This document shows positions 25,583-35,560 of a stretch of 64,000 nucleotides of DNA, in pieces. The DNA is from Paenibacillus graminis (GTDB lineage: Bacteria > Bacillota > Bacilli > Paenibacillales > Paenibacillaceae). The notes under the pieces were generated by a model. That model saw only the letters and a program-made list of their open reading frames with translations, was not told the DNA's origin and searched no databases. The stretch covers positions 5,704,001-5,768,000 of the forward strand of contig NZ_CP009287.1 in assembly GCF_000758705.1 (NCBI RefSeq). The letters run 5' to 3'. Numbering within the stretch: the stretch's first letter is position 1; the number at the start of each line of letters is the position of its first letter. The position numbers were made by a program, and so were the translations under genes.

Positions 25583-26950
25583 TTACTCTCCACTTATTAA
25601 ACTGCGACCAATAGACTCATATTTTATGTTTTTCCCAGAAAAGACATTTAAATCATAACAATTCCTACCATCTAGAATAATAACGTCCTTCATGTTATTA
25701 AAGTCTTTAGGTTCAAGCGCTTTTATTTCTGGCCATTCAGTAAATATAAAACAAATATCCGCCTCTTTTAAAGTCTCTTCTATTTTATCGCAATATTCCA
25801 CCTTTTCATTCAATTCACTATTATGTTCTCGTTCCATGGCATTCTTAAATGCCTCAGATCCGACAGGATCCCACACTTTAACTATGGCACCATCGTCAAC
25901 AAACAACGGTACATTAACTAATGAAGGAGCTTCTCTTAAATCATCAGTCCCCGGTTTAAATGTGAGTCCCAATACCGCGACAGTTAACCCTTCGAGACTC
26001 TCATAGTACTTACGCGATTTTTTAAATAATTTAAACTTCTGCTGTTCATTCACTTCAATTGCTGCCTTTATGGTCTTAATTTCGTAATCATGAAAACTTG
26101 CCAGCCAATGAAGAGCCTTAGTATCTTTTGGGAAGCACGACCCCCCATAGCCAATACCCGCATTTAGGAATTTATCCCCTATTCGCTCATCATAACCCAT
26201 TCCATTAGTAACTTCTTGAATATCTGCCCCTATCAACTCGCATAGATTTGCTATTTCGTTTATGTAGGAGATTTTCAAGGCTAAAAAATCATTAGAGGCA
26301 TACTTTATCATCTCTGCAGATCTACGGTTGGTGACTACAATGGGGATATCCTTGAAGCCATTATATGCTTGTCTAAGAATATTTTCTGAGTATTGATTTT
26401 CCACACCAATAACTATTCTTGAAGCATGAAGAGTGTCTCGAATCGCAGTACCTTGTGCCAAAAACTCTGGGTTACTTGCAACATATATAGTCACTGGTTT
26501 TTTTAATTCTGATTTAATAAAATTTTCAATTTTATCGTTAGTACCGATAGGCACTGTAGATTTAACAACTACTACACAATCCTTAGTTACATTATGTGCA
26601 ATCTGTTTTGCTACATTGTACACATATGAAAGATTGGCAGATCCATCTTTTTTTTCAGGAGTACCCACCCCAATGAAGATAATATCTGCATTTTGGTAAG
26701 CATTAATGTAATCGGTGGTGTATGTTAGTCGTTCATTATTAAGAGTCATTAACTCTTCAAGTCCTTCTTCAAATATTGGACTTTTCCCTGATTTCATTAA
26801 GTTAATTTTTTGCTCATCTATATCTACGCAAGTTACATAATGACCAGTATGAGCCATACATACTCCCGTACAAAGTCCAACATAACCAGTACCTGCTATA
26901 GCTATATTCAGAGAATTTTTTGATTCGATCGTATTTTTTTTAAAAGCCAT
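25583..26950 (-). CDS. ugd: UDP-glucose 6-dehydrogenase
   Basis: This 455-residue enzyme has the NAD loop IAIAGTGYVGLCTGVCMAH, the SNPEFLAQGTA motif, and GIGYGGSCFPKDTKAL with the catalytic Cys. It oxidises UDP-glucose to UDP-glucuronate. ATG at 26950 is preferred because a GAGGT site lies 8-9 nt before it; an in-frame ATG at 26959 overlaps that site. Its position in the operon indicates that the polymer contains glucuronate or a derived acidic sugar. Confidence 0.94.
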   Translation of the reverse strand: MAFKKNTIESKNSLNIAIAGTGYVGLCTGVCMAHTGHYVTCVDIDEQKINLMKSGKSPIFEEGLEELMTLNNERLTYTTDYINAYQNADIIFIGVGTPEKKDGSANLSYVYNVAKQIAHNVTKDCVVVVKSTVPIGTNDKIENFIKSELKKPVTIYVASNPEFLAQGTAIRDTLHASRIVIGVENQYSENILRQAYNGFKDIPIVVTNRRSAEMIKYASNDFLALKISYINEIANLCELIGADIQEVTNGMGYDERIGDKFLNAGIGYGGSCFPKDTKALHWLASFHDYEIKTIKAAIEVNEQQKFKLFKKSRKYYESLEGLTVAVLGLTFKPGTDDLREAPSLVNVPLFVDDGAIVKVWDPVGSEAFKNAMEREHNSELNEKVEYCDKIEETLKEADICFIFTEWPEIKALEPKDFNNMKDVIILDGRNCYDLNVFSGKNIKYESIGRSLISGE

Positions 26951-27036
26951 TACTAACATACCTCACTTTCTAATAATAAAACATATTAAGACCTTGAAAA
27001 TTTTTTTGAAACGTTGAGAAAATAGAATAATTTGCT

Positions 27037-28056
27037 CTAGCTATTATATTTAATACAAAGACTAATTTTATTGAATACAATCGTTGCAATTATTGCCGAA
27101 CTAGAAACCAAAGTGAACTGTACTATAAAGTTGTTTAAAATATACATTTCATTTAATAAGTTTCTTATAACCATCAAACCAAATAAAGAAAAAATGTGAA
27201 ATAAATATACTTTAAATGAATTTATACTAAGCCAGTGCATAGCCACAATTATTTTATTCGTTTCATTATATTTGATTTTTTGTAGTAATTTATAAGACGC
27301 TGTACCTATCATTAGTCCGTAAGTTATATAGTATAATTTTGGGGGATACTTAAATAAATTCGGTTCAAATCCATTCCCATTAATAAATGTAAGTAGCTGG
27401 AGTATAGAAAAGCTAACACAACTTACAATTAGTATCATATCAACAAATTTAGAATCATGGGTCATCCTCAAACCTATTAATGCTACTAATCCATAAGGTA
27501 TTAAATATAATAATACATATGATATAAATATATTAGGAAAGCTCTTATCATACATAAAGAACAACTCATTAAAAATATAAGCTAAAGTTATAATTAATAT
27601 AAATAATATGTTGCTTTTTATCTTATCGTTAAGGAATCTTAGAATTGGCTGTAGTAATGCTATCATTAAAAATATTCGTACTATCCAACCATAACCTATA
27701 GCACTCCCATTGGGTACAAGGGCATAAGAAAGAAATACCTGATTAAAATTCCATAAAAAATCTTTTTTTAATAACACCGAAAAAGTATAGATTGTTATAA
27801 ATATAATGGTGATTATCATATATGTTGGTATTAACAACTTTTGTACTCTTTTCAATAAATACCGACCATAAGTTAACTTGTACTTTTTTGATTCATATCC
27901 CATAGAAACTCCAGATATAAGTATAAGAACTGTTACATCAAATGTTCTCAGATTTAACAATAATTCAGGAATTTCAACATGTGCCAACATAATAAGCAGA
28001 GTACATACTGCTCTTAGAATATCTATTGATTGATCTCTTTTTGTTGTTATCTCCAA
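27037..28056 (-). CDS. Membrane acyltransferase (acyltransferase-3 family) of the polysaccharide operon
   Basis: TTG at 28056 follows AAGGAGG by 6 nt and gives a 339-residue product. A longer open frame upstream lacks a site. The protein begins with RDQSIDILRAVCTLLIMLAHV, the R-x-x-x-x-H-type signature of the family, then LILISGVSMGYESKKYK, and has about ten membrane segments. It probably O-acetylates the polysaccharide repeat unit. It lies between the polymerase and the UDP-glucose dehydrogenase genes. Confidence 0.82.
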   Translation of the reverse strand: MEITTKRDQSIDILRAVCTLLIMLAHVEIPELLLNLRTFDVTVLILISGVSMGYESKKYKLTYGRYLLKRVQKLLIPTYMIITIIFITIYTFSVLLKKDFLWNFNQVFLSYALVPNGSAIGYGWIVRIFLMIALLQPILRFLNDKIKSNILFILIITLAYIFNELFFMYDKSFPNIFISYVLLYLIPYGLVALIGLRMTHDSKFVDMILIVSCVSFSILQLLTFINGNGFEPNLFKYPPKLYYITYGLMIGTASYKLLQKIKYNETNKIIVAMHWLSINSFKVYLFHIFSLFGLMVIRNLLNEMYILNNFIVQFTLVSSSAIIATIVFNKISLCIKYNS

Positions 28057-28130
28057 GAAAATCCTCCTTATAGAACATTTTTCCGTAATTAAGAATATAT
28101 AAAATGAAAATTCTATAAACACATCAATTT

Positions 28131-29372
28131 TTATTTTTTTTTTCTAATCACAAAATTTAAATATAAAAATGACAGCGCATAGGCAGAAATCACAAATTGC
28201 CAGCGTACCATTGATGTCAGTACACCTTGCATAATTAATAAATAGAACGCAATATTTTTGATATTAGGTCTATATTTAACATAATTATAAGATAAAGAAC
28301 AAATGATTCCATATAAAGCAGAATACAAGGAAACCCCCAAAATACCGCCATCTAAGTAGAAATAAAAGAATGGAGTAACGAAGGCATTAAAAGTAAGCTT
28401 TTCTCCGATATTCACAAAATTATCAACATTCATCAAATCTAGCGAATTCAAGAAAGTTTGTGGATAGTTAAATATCCCTGTACTACTTATCACATGAAAA
28501 AAAGGTTTTGAATATCCACTTAAAAATGCCCACCCATGAGTATGTGAATTAGTAGAGTCAATTACGTATAGCCTGTAATCTAAATGCGGTATCGCGCCGG
28601 CCAAATACAAATATAACTGTTGAATTATCGAAGCGGATGGTCCTCTCATTTTCGTAATAACATACATTGCCGTTACTCCAAGCACTATTAAAACTATAGT
28701 TACTCTTTTCATCTTTCTACTGATGTTAAAACGTTTTTTATATACTGCAGCAGCAATTAGAAAATGAATAAACACATAATAAAATATTACTCTCCCACCA
28801 TCACCAATTGCAGAAAGGATAGCCACAACAAGGGTTAATATTAATAATTTCTTATCTTTTTTTCCAGCAAAAAAATCAATTGCTGCAATAGGAATAATCA
28901 TAAATATAATTGCTTTATTTACATAATTCTCATATATAACTGCCCATGTGGATGAACCTAATACTTCGCTTGTGAAAGCCCCTCTAACTTCACCTAGTGT
29001 ATAGCCTTGGGTCAGCAGTATTAATACATTGAATACTCGATAAAGCATATATGCAATTGTTACAAAATAAAAAAAGTACAGGGTATTGTATTGGAACTCA
29101 TATCTATCTTCAGTGACTAAATAAGTATTGCTTATTTTAGGGAAAATCACACTTATGAATACATAACCTATTAAAAAACTTAACAACCCTATACAGATTA
29201 CAATATATGTATCATCACGAACATCATATAAATTATACAATCCCATAGAAGCGAACCCTATCATAAGAGAGAAAAAAACAAATAAAATCGAAATGGGATT
29301 AATTACACTTCTTTGCATCCTACTGGATATTATTGATATTCCGATGCAAGTAAAAGCGATAAAAACTGCCAA
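28131..29372 (-). CDS. Putative polysaccharide polymerase (Wzy-like)
   Basis: The 413-residue product has about 11-12 membrane segments and one large external loop (near residues 260-320, with DSTNSHTHGWAFLSGYSKPF). Sequence similarity within Wzy is always low, so the call rests on topology, the O-antigen-polymerase-like pattern and operon position between a flippase gene and glycosyltransferase genes. TTG at 29372 has AGGAGAG 6 nt upstream and is used as the start. It would polymerise undecaprenyl-linked repeat units outside the membrane. Confidence 0.75.
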   Translation of the reverse strand: MAVFIAFTCIGISIISSRMQRSVINPISILFVFFSLMIGFASMGLYNLYDVRDDTYIVICIGLLSFLIGYVFISVIFPKISNTYLVTEDRYEFQYNTLYFFYFVTIAYMLYRVFNVLILLTQGYTLGEVRGAFTSEVLGSSTWAVIYENYVNKAIIFMIIPIAAIDFFAGKKDKKLLILTLVVAILSAIGDGGRVIFYYVFIHFLIAAAVYKKRFNISRKMKRVTIVLIVLGVTAMYVITKMRGPSASIIQQLYLYLAGAIPHLDYRLYVIDSTNSHTHGWAFLSGYSKPFFHVISSTGIFNYPQTFLNSLDLMNVDNFVNIGEKLTFNAFVTPFFYFYLDGGILGVSLYSALYGIICSLSYNYVKYRPNIKNIAFYLLIMQGVLTSMVRWQFVISAYALSFLYLNFVIRKKK

Positions 29373-29407
29373 GTAAATCTCTCCTTTTAGACAAGACCCA
29401 AACAAAT

Positions 29408-30613
29408 TTAAATATATTTAGGTTCTCTTGTTACTTCAAGAACCATTTTTAATATTGAGTCGCTACATTTTCCTAATGTGAAATTATCAACAGCATAATT
29501 AAAACCATTCGTTGCAATTCTCTTTATCTCCGACCTGGAATTACAAAGATATTCTAAACTTTCAACTAAAGACTCAATGCTCCCAGGCTCATACAATAAT
29601 CCAGTCTCTTTATTTTTTATTAATTCACTTGTACCTGCACTATCTCTTCCAACCATTGCTAATGAACTTAACATTCCCTCTACAGTAACTCTACCAAATG
29701 CTTCACTTTTTGAGGAGATTAGACCAATGTCCATTTGGCTTCTTAATTCATTCATATCTTTTCGTAGCCCATGGAAAACTACATTCTCGCCTATATTGTG
29801 CGTCATAATATAATCTTTTAAAATCTTATAGTATTCGCAATTTGTACTACCAGCAATATTTAAAGTAAGATCATATCCACGACTTAATAAAACTTTCATA
29901 GCCTGCAAAGCTTCTAATTGCCCCTTACCTTCACTTAAAGTTCCAGTGATCAGTATTTGAATTTTCGGCTTATTTAAATCAAAAGTTTTTTTGGGATTAA
30001 TATAACTAGGTGATATATCATTGTAGATCGTTTTTAATTTCTCATTTTGTATATTCTCTTTGTATTTCGTTAACATACTTTGGGATAAAACAATTATCTT
30101 ATCTGTGTATTTGTTAGCAAATTTATAAAAATATTTTTCTCGAAAAAAGAAATCTATTTGTTGATCTTCACGTCTAAATTCACGGAAATGCCATATATGA
30201 GGGATTTTAAAAAACTTATTTATAAATCCTCCCACAAAAATAACACTTGTATTAGTGTATACCGCATCCACCTTAAGTTCTCTAATTAAATTTTTTAAGC
30301 GGTAAATACTGAACATTGATATAAGCATTCTGCCAAATCTATATGGAAAAGCTATCATCTTCTTTAGCGATGACTGGTTTATTGATGCAACTAATTCTGT
30401 ATAAAAACTATAGATAATTTTAACTTTTTTATTATTTAGATAATCTATAGCAGTACCCTCTCTTTTTGAAAATAATACCACTACATTAACTGTCTCTTCC
30501 TCTAGATATTTATCAATAATATCTAATAAGGAACGAGTTGCCCCACTGTAAAAATCGGAATTATGAAATACAAATAATACAGTAGGCCTTATTTTAAAAC
30601 TGACTTGCTCCAT
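29408..30613 (-). CDS. Glycosyltransferase, GT4-like
   Basis: This roughly 400-residue protein has an N-terminal domain starting RPTVLFVFHNSDFYSGATRSL, a PHIWHFREFRRED segment, and a C-terminal GT-B domain. The latter holds ILITGTLSEGKGQLEALQAM and SKSEAFGRVTVEGMLSSLAMVG, where the E-x7-E motif is seen. It adds one sugar to the lipid-linked repeat unit. The donor is unknown. ATG at 30613 has AAGGA upstream. It is one of three GT4-type enzymes in the operon. Confidence 0.88.
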   Translation of the reverse strand: MEQVSFKIRPTVLFVFHNSDFYSGATRSLLDIIDKYLEEETVNVVVLFSKREGTAIDYLNNKKVKIIYSFYTELVASINQSSLKKMIAFPYRFGRMLISMFSIYRLKNLIRELKVDAVYTNTSVIFVGGFINKFFKIPHIWHFREFRREDQQIDFFFREKYFYKFANKYTDKIIVLSQSMLTKYKENIQNEKLKTIYNDISPSYINPKKTFDLNKPKIQILITGTLSEGKGQLEALQAMKVLLSRGYDLTLNIAGSTNCEYYKILKDYIMTHNIGENVVFHGLRKDMNELRSQMDIGLISSKSEAFGRVTVEGMLSSLAMVGRDSAGTSELIKNKETGLLYEPGSIESLVESLEYLCNSRSEIKRIATNGFNYAVDNFTLGKCSDSILKMVLEVTREPKYI

Positions 30614-30680
30614 TAAGTCCAATTCCTTTCATATCAACTCATCAAAAAGAAATCTGAATGATTATGAAGTTCAAAAATGA

Positions 30681-31826
30681 CTATTCTTTTTCACCGGTTT
30701 CAATAAGAGCATTATTCAAAGCCTCTAAATAACCATATTTGTATTTCTCATCAGGTTCCATATAACCACCTTCAGCCCATTCATTCCATGCAAACAAGAA
30801 TATTTTGTCAGTCTTATAAATATCCCTAGCGTTTTTTATCTGATTAATCATATGTTCTTGAAATGCAGCTGGTGTACTCCCAGTGTAAACAGTTCCATTT
30901 TGCCTCCTTGGAGTATTGTCCCATCCTACAAAGGAGCCCGGTATTGATTTGTTATTTGTTGGGCCACGCTTAATAATGGATTTCCACGCTTCGTTAAAAT
31001 CTATTAAGCGTAATTTATTCCCTGCAAATTTTGCAATAAAGTTCGTTTTAAATGTTTTATCTATTGTATTAATTACTTCTCGTATCGAGGTTCTGAATTT
31101 ATACAAAATTGAACTTGATTTATCCTTATCATTTGTCTTCATATCATGTAATGCATATCCAGGTTGGTATTCTATATTATATCTAAATCTACTATCATCC
31201 TTATCTTTCTTAAGATAAAATGGAAGCTGTTGGTAAGCAAAATTAATTCCACTCAATCCGCTTTCCACGGCTAATGCCTGCCAATAATCAAGCATTTCAT
31301 TTAAACAGTCAATGATCTCCGGTCTGTAAATAACAAATAGAGGTTTCCCTTCTTCTTTTATATAATTATCATCAAGGAAAAATGGTAGAAGATAATCAAA
31401 GTGCGTTTTCCATTCCGGTTTATCTCCATATCTTTGAGACATTAATGTTTTAGGATCCTTATCTGCAACCCAAGCGTTTGTCCAATTTTCATTAGCCCAA
31501 CACATACAATACGGATGATTCAGTTCAGAGTTATCTTTGAATTGTTCTATTGGCTTTTCTAAAAGCAACTTCCCATCAAACCAATAATGATAAAAACAAA
31601 ATCCATATACCCCATATTTTTTCGCCAGATTAATTTGCCATTTTTTAACTTCATCATCTAATAAATTATAATAGTTACCGTTGAGAGGAACTCTCGGTTG
31701 GTAATGATCTTTAAATAAAGGCTGCGCTTTTTTCACATTTTTCCATTCCGTAAATCCCTCCCCCCACCATTCATCATTCTCAGGAATTGAATGAAATTGA
31801 GGTAAATAAAAAGCAATAATTTTCAT
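30681..31826 (-). CDS. WbsX-like glycan-assembly protein
   Basis: The 381-residue protein begins KIIAFYLPQFHSIPENDEWWG, then KYGVYGFCFYHYWFDGK and YCMCWANENWTNAW, and ends with LFAWNEWAEGGYMEPD. These are diagnostic of the WbsX family found in O-antigen and capsule clusters, with a fold related to GH99-type hydrolases. Whether members transfer or hydrolyse glycans is not settled. Its start overlaps the stop of the preceding GT4 gene by 4 nt, so it belongs to the same transcript. Confidence 0.9.
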   Translation of the reverse strand: MKIIAFYLPQFHSIPENDEWWGEGFTEWKNVKKAQPLFKDHYQPRVPLNGNYYNLLDDEVKKWQINLAKKYGVYGFCFYHYWFDGKLLLEKPIEQFKDNSELNHPYCMCWANENWTNAWVADKDPKTLMSQRYGDKPEWKTHFDYLLPFFLDDNYIKEEGKPLFVIYRPEIIDCLNEMLDYWQALAVESGLSGINFAYQQLPFYLKKDKDDSRFRYNIEYQPGYALHDMKTNDKDKSSSILYKFRTSIREVINTIDKTFKTNFIAKFAGNKLRLIDFNEAWKSIIKRGPTNNKSIPGSFVGWDNTPRRQNGTVYTGSTPAAFQEHMINQIKNARDIYKTDKIFLFAWNEWAEGGYMEPDEKYKYGYLEALNNALIETGEKE

Positions 31827-32932
31827 GTTAGATCTCCCCTAAATATCTCTTTCCATTTATTTGTTATATTTTCATTATTCCAATTTAGGGCAAATAAACG
31901 AGCTTCATTTCCCAAAGAAGTTAAATAATCATTTCGGTCATTCAACAGTAAAGATAACTCATCCTTATACTCTTCATAATCATAAGGCTTTATTAAAACG
32001 CCATTTAATTTGTGCTCAATTAAATCTCTAGGCCCACTCGGACAATCGAATGATATGCAAGGAAGACCAAATGACATGGCCTCTAACAATACCATACCAA
32101 AACCTTCAAATTTTGACGTAAATGCAAAGAGCGAAGCATTGATATATAATTTCCCAACATCCTTTACTGGAGGGGATATTTCAACACAGTCTTGAAGATT
32201 ATTACAATAAATAAAATTCCTTAGATTAACTTCTTCTTCCCCTTTACCAACGATTTTCAGCTTCCATCCATTCAACCGATTTTCTTTTCTAAGTTCGTTC
32301 CAAATTTCAAGTAGCATGAGTTGCTGTTTATCGGAGGTAAGTCTTCCAATATTAAGAACTATTTTAGAATTGAGATTATTTCCAGGGACAACTGAAAACG
32401 TTGATAGATGTGGTATATATACTGCGTCACTTCCTTCATTTATGTAAGAATAAGTATCCATTGTAGTCGGAACAGAAATTTTATATGCTTTAGGATATAA
32501 TTTTTTCTTTAAAATTTTATAAATTTTATTATAGGCAAATTTTGACCCGTGTTCACTAATAACCAGTTTTCGAGCATTACATTTACCGCAAAGGAAAACT
32601 TCTAGTGCATTAAATGGTGAAGTTACATAGATGTAATCAAAAACAAACGATCTAGTATAAGTTTTCAATCTATTATTTGTGATTAACAAGTTGATTATAA
32701 GACTAAACAATCTTTGAATTCTCGAATTCATATTTAATTTTAAAGGCACATTTAAACTAATAACATTTATTTTATCTTTAAGTTCATAAAATGATGTAGC
32801 CTCATCTTTCACTAATATAGTAATTTCATAATCTTCACTTAAATTATTCGCTAAGTTTGCAACGACTCTTTCTATACCTCCTGCTGGATTCATACTATTG
32901 AGAAACATCAATATTTTTATTTTCCCCATCAC
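31823..32932 (-). CDS. Glycosyltransferase, GT4-like
   Basis: The 369-residue protein has a GT-B layout: MNPAGGIERVVANLANNLSE at the N-terminus, VLNIGRLTSDKQQLMLLEIW at the donor domain, and FTSKFEGFGMVLLEAMSFGLP with the E-x7-E pattern. This pattern is common in GalNAc-, mannose- and rhamnosyl-type GT4 enzymes, but the donor cannot be read. It overlaps genes on both sides by 4 nt, tightly coupled. Confidence 0.9.
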   Translation of the reverse strand: MMGKIKILMFLNSMNPAGGIERVVANLANNLSEDYEITILVKDEATSFYELKDKINVISLNVPLKLNMNSRIQRLFSLIINLLITNNRLKTYTRSFVFDYIYVTSPFNALEVFLCGKCNARKLVISEHGSKFAYNKIYKILKKKLYPKAYKISVPTTMDTYSYINEGSDAVYIPHLSTFSVVPGNNLNSKIVLNIGRLTSDKQQLMLLEIWNELRKENRLNGWKLKIVGKGEEEVNLRNFIYCNNLQDCVEISPPVKDVGKLYINASLFAFTSKFEGFGMVLLEAMSFGLPCISFDCPSGPRDLIEHKLNGVLIKPYDYEEYKDELSLLLNDRNDYLTSLGNEARLFALNWNNENITNKWKEIFRGDLT

Positions 32933-33777
32933 TCTTGCACCTGCTTTAAATCATCATGTCTATAGCTTCGTCTATGAATTTTTGTAATCAAAATTCTTCT
33001 AATATATTTCGCATAGTAAAAAAAACGTAAAAAAACATAAAAATTAACACTTATATAATTATCATTTTTTAATTCTTTTATATTTTTAATATTCCCTTCA
33101 TACATTTTTTCTAAGTTACCTGATAATCCACTATACCCAAATTGTGGTTTCCCTCCACCAAAAGAAACCAATTGCAGGGGTAAATGATAATAATTATAAT
33201 TAGCACAAATTTTTAGAAAGTAATTACCATCCTCTGCATATTTTTGGTTTTCGTCATATCCACCAATTTGTTCAAAGATAACTCTTTTGAAAATAGCAAC
33301 TGAAGTTTGAGGAAACATTTTTAAACATACGTCACTAATCTTAGCCTTATATAATCCATTGATTTGTCTCCACAATATCTTTAAGCCTTTATTATCAATA
33401 TCGCCACCCAAAAAATCAATTTCCGGATTTTTTAAAAGTGTATTTATCTGAATTTCTAGTTTATGAGGAAGCCATTCATCATCAGAATCAAGAAGAGCAA
33501 TCCATTTTCCTTTAGAAATCCTCATCCCTGTATTCCTTGCAGCCGAGACACCGCTATTTTCCTTATCAATTAAGATTATTGGTAAATTTAAATGATCCCT
33601 TCTATACTCCTTAACGATCCTTGAAGAATTATCCTCTGACCCGTCATTAACAATTATTATCTCTTCAATATATTCGATGAAAGTTTGTTCCATTATTGAA
33701 TTAAGTGTTCTAACTATAGTGGCTTCGCTATTATACATAGGAATTACAACAGATACTTTCCCTATTTTTTCTGTCAT
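32929..33777 (-). CDS. Glycosyltransferase, family 2 (GT-A)
   Basis: The 282-residue protein begins KVSVVIPMYNSEATIVRTLNS and continues with IIVNDGSEDNSSRIVKEY and SAARNTGMRISKGKWIALLDSDDEW, the classical GT2 signatures. The DSDD metal-binding motif is near residue 100. It transfers a sugar from a nucleotide donor on the cytosolic side. The C-terminal 60 residues are basic and aromatic, suggesting membrane contact. Confidence 0.92.
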   Translation of the reverse strand: MTEKIGKVSVVIPMYNSEATIVRTLNSIMEQTFIEYIEEIIIVNDGSEDNSSRIVKEYRRDHLNLPIILIDKENSGVSAARNTGMRISKGKWIALLDSDDEWLPHKLEIQINTLLKNPEIDFLGGDIDNKGLKILWRQINGLYKAKISDVCLKMFPQTSVAIFKRVIFEQIGGYDENQKYAEDGNYFLKICANYNYYHLPLQLVSFGGGKPQFGYSGLSGNLEKMYEGNIKNIKELKNDNYISVNFYVFLRFFYYAKYIRRILITKIHRRSYRHDDLKQVQE

Positions 33778-33805
33778 GTATTTCCCCCCAGTTCGTTCGC
33801 AAATC

Positions 33806-34405
33806 TTAAATCCATCTTCTCAGATCAGGATTGTAAATTTTTATAACCTTAGCAGGATTACCAGCAGCAATACAATTTACAGGGATGCTCTTTGTAACAA
33901 CAGCATTTGCGCCTATAATAGAACCATCTCCAATAACAACTCCTGGTAATATTGATACATTCTCACCTAACCAAACATTATCCCCAATAGTCACTTTCTT
34001 ATATGACAATGGACGTTTATTCGGTGAAACTTCTGGATTAGATGTCTCGGATAGTCCGGAATACTCCCCATGATTAGTGTCCGTTATGAAAACTCTAGAA
34101 GCCATAAGTACTCCGTTACCTATAACAACTTTTTTATTTGCTACTATATGAGCATAATCTCCTATTACACAGTTTTCTCCAATAATCAACTTCTCTGGTG
34201 CCTTAATTCCGTTCATTTCTATTCTACAACTATAACCAGTAGTAAATCCTGGGCCGTAACTCATACAGTCTTTTCCTCTCACTCTGATGGGAAGGCGTAC
34301 CAATCTTGCATTTTTCCAAAACAATTTCGTATATATAAATGAAATGGCATTCTTCACAATTTCAATGAATCCATAATTACCTGCCCTCTCATTTCCCATT
34401 TGCAA
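33806..34405 (-). CDS. Hexapeptide-repeat (left-handed beta-helix) acyltransferase
   Basis: The 199-residue protein has repeated [LIV]-G-x4 hexads (LIIGENCVIGDYAHIVANKK; VTIGDNVWLGENVSILPGVV) and the VFITDTNHGEYS loop with the catalytic His of LbH O-acetyltransferases. It probably transfers acetyl to a sugar hydroxyl or amine in the repeat unit. It lies between a GT2 and a GT4 gene, 28 nt or less from each. Substrate unknown. Confidence 0.9.
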   Translation of the reverse strand: MQMGNERAGNYGFIEIVKNAISFIYTKLFWKNARLVRLPIRVRGKDCMSYGPGFTTGYSCRIEMNGIKAPEKLIIGENCVIGDYAHIVANKKVVIGNGVLMASRVFITDTNHGEYSGLSETSNPEVSPNKRPLSYKKVTIGDNVWLGENVSILPGVVIGDGSIIGANAVVTKSIPVNCIAAGNPAKVIKIYNPDLRRWI

Positions 34406-34432
34406 GTACCTCCTGAATGTGGCTGAGAAAAT

Positions 34433-35560
34433 TTAGCAATACACTCCAATTGCTTTTTCTAAGCTCTCATCGAATGATTCTTTAGAAAAAAAATCAATAA
34501 ATACTTTGTCAGTATTATTTTTTAAGAATATCCATTCCGATTCTTTCATTAATGCTATTCTCTCAGCTACTTCAAGTAGATTATCATCTGTAATATTCAT
34601 TCCTATGCAATAATCTTCTACTAAATTAGTAGTATCTGCTTTAATATTATTTATAATTGGTAAACCATGTTGAAAATAATCGATTGATTTCATTGTAAGA
34701 CCAACGCATACATTATCCTTCATAATGTTTAGTCCAAAATGGCATTTATCAAATATCTTTTGTTTTTCTTGCAAATCGTATATTTTGCCATAAAACTCTA
34801 CATTTGCTCCAGTACTAATCACTTCATCGATTAAAACTTGTTTACTTTCCCCGTCTCCTATGATGTGTAAAGTTGTGGATTTCAGTTCATTGATTGATTT
34901 TATTATTTTTTTTATTTTTGGAATATCGATAATATTATTTATTGAGCCTAGATAACATAAATGAATTCTGGCATTATTAAATATAGGATAACGTTCAATG
35001 TTAACTTCTCGCTTTGCAAGATATACTGTTTGAGTATTGATACTCTTCAATTCATTGGCTAGAATTGACTGATAATGGTTACATTCAGTTACTATTAAGT
35101 CGGAAATTTTGAGACTCTTATCTCTCATCAATCTCCAAAACGTAAATGGAGGAAAACTTGAAATTTTTCCAATTGGCATGGTTTCAGGCCATAGGTCAAT
35201 TAGATCAAATATTAGCATTGTGTTTCTATTTTTCTTTTTATACTTTGCAGCAAACATCGCTAGGGAATTTGGAGGTACTATTGTGTACAATAGATCAGGT
35301 TGCAATTTCCCAACAACCTCGAATGCTTTTTTTGCGAATTTGTAATGGGATATTAATCTAGTCAGTGACATATTTTTATAATAAGGCTTTGACTGTATAA
35401 AAATAAAACCAGGTTTGTCTTCTGTTCTTTTGACTTTTTTAAAGTGTCTAAAATCAGACTGAATAACAGTAACTTCATGTCCTTTATTCTCGAAAAAATC
35501 ATAAATTAAATCTATTCTTTCTTCATATGTATCAAAGCAATTAACAATCACAACCCTCAT
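34433..35560 (-). CDS. Glycosyltransferase, GT4-like
   Basis: The 375-residue protein has the GT-B layout with LIFDLIDLWPETM in the N-domain and a C-domain with LCYLGSINNIIDIPKIKK, LHIIGDGESKQVL and VGLTMKSIDYFQHGLP. The last is the place of the E-x7-E motif, here KSIDYFQHG, so the acidic residues are changed. This variant resembles the WbuB-like group. It overlaps the following epimerase gene by 4 nt. Donor unknown. Confidence 0.82.
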   Translation of the reverse strand: MRVVIVNCFDTYEERIDLIYDFFENKGHEVTVIQSDFRHFKKVKRTEDKPGFIFIQSKPYYKNMSLTRLISHYKFAKKAFEVVGKLQPDLLYTIVPPNSLAMFAAKYKKKNRNTMLIFDLIDLWPETMPIGKISSFPPFTFWRLMRDKSLKISDLIVTECNHYQSILANELKSINTQTVYLAKREVNIERYPIFNNARIHLCYLGSINNIIDIPKIKKIIKSINELKSTTLHIIGDGESKQVLIDEVISTGANVEFYGKIYDLQEKQKIFDKCHFGLNIMKDNVCVGLTMKSIDYFQHGLPIINNIKADTTNLVEDYCIGMNITDDNLLEVAERIALMKESEWIFLKNNTDKVFIDFFSKESFDESLEKAIGVYC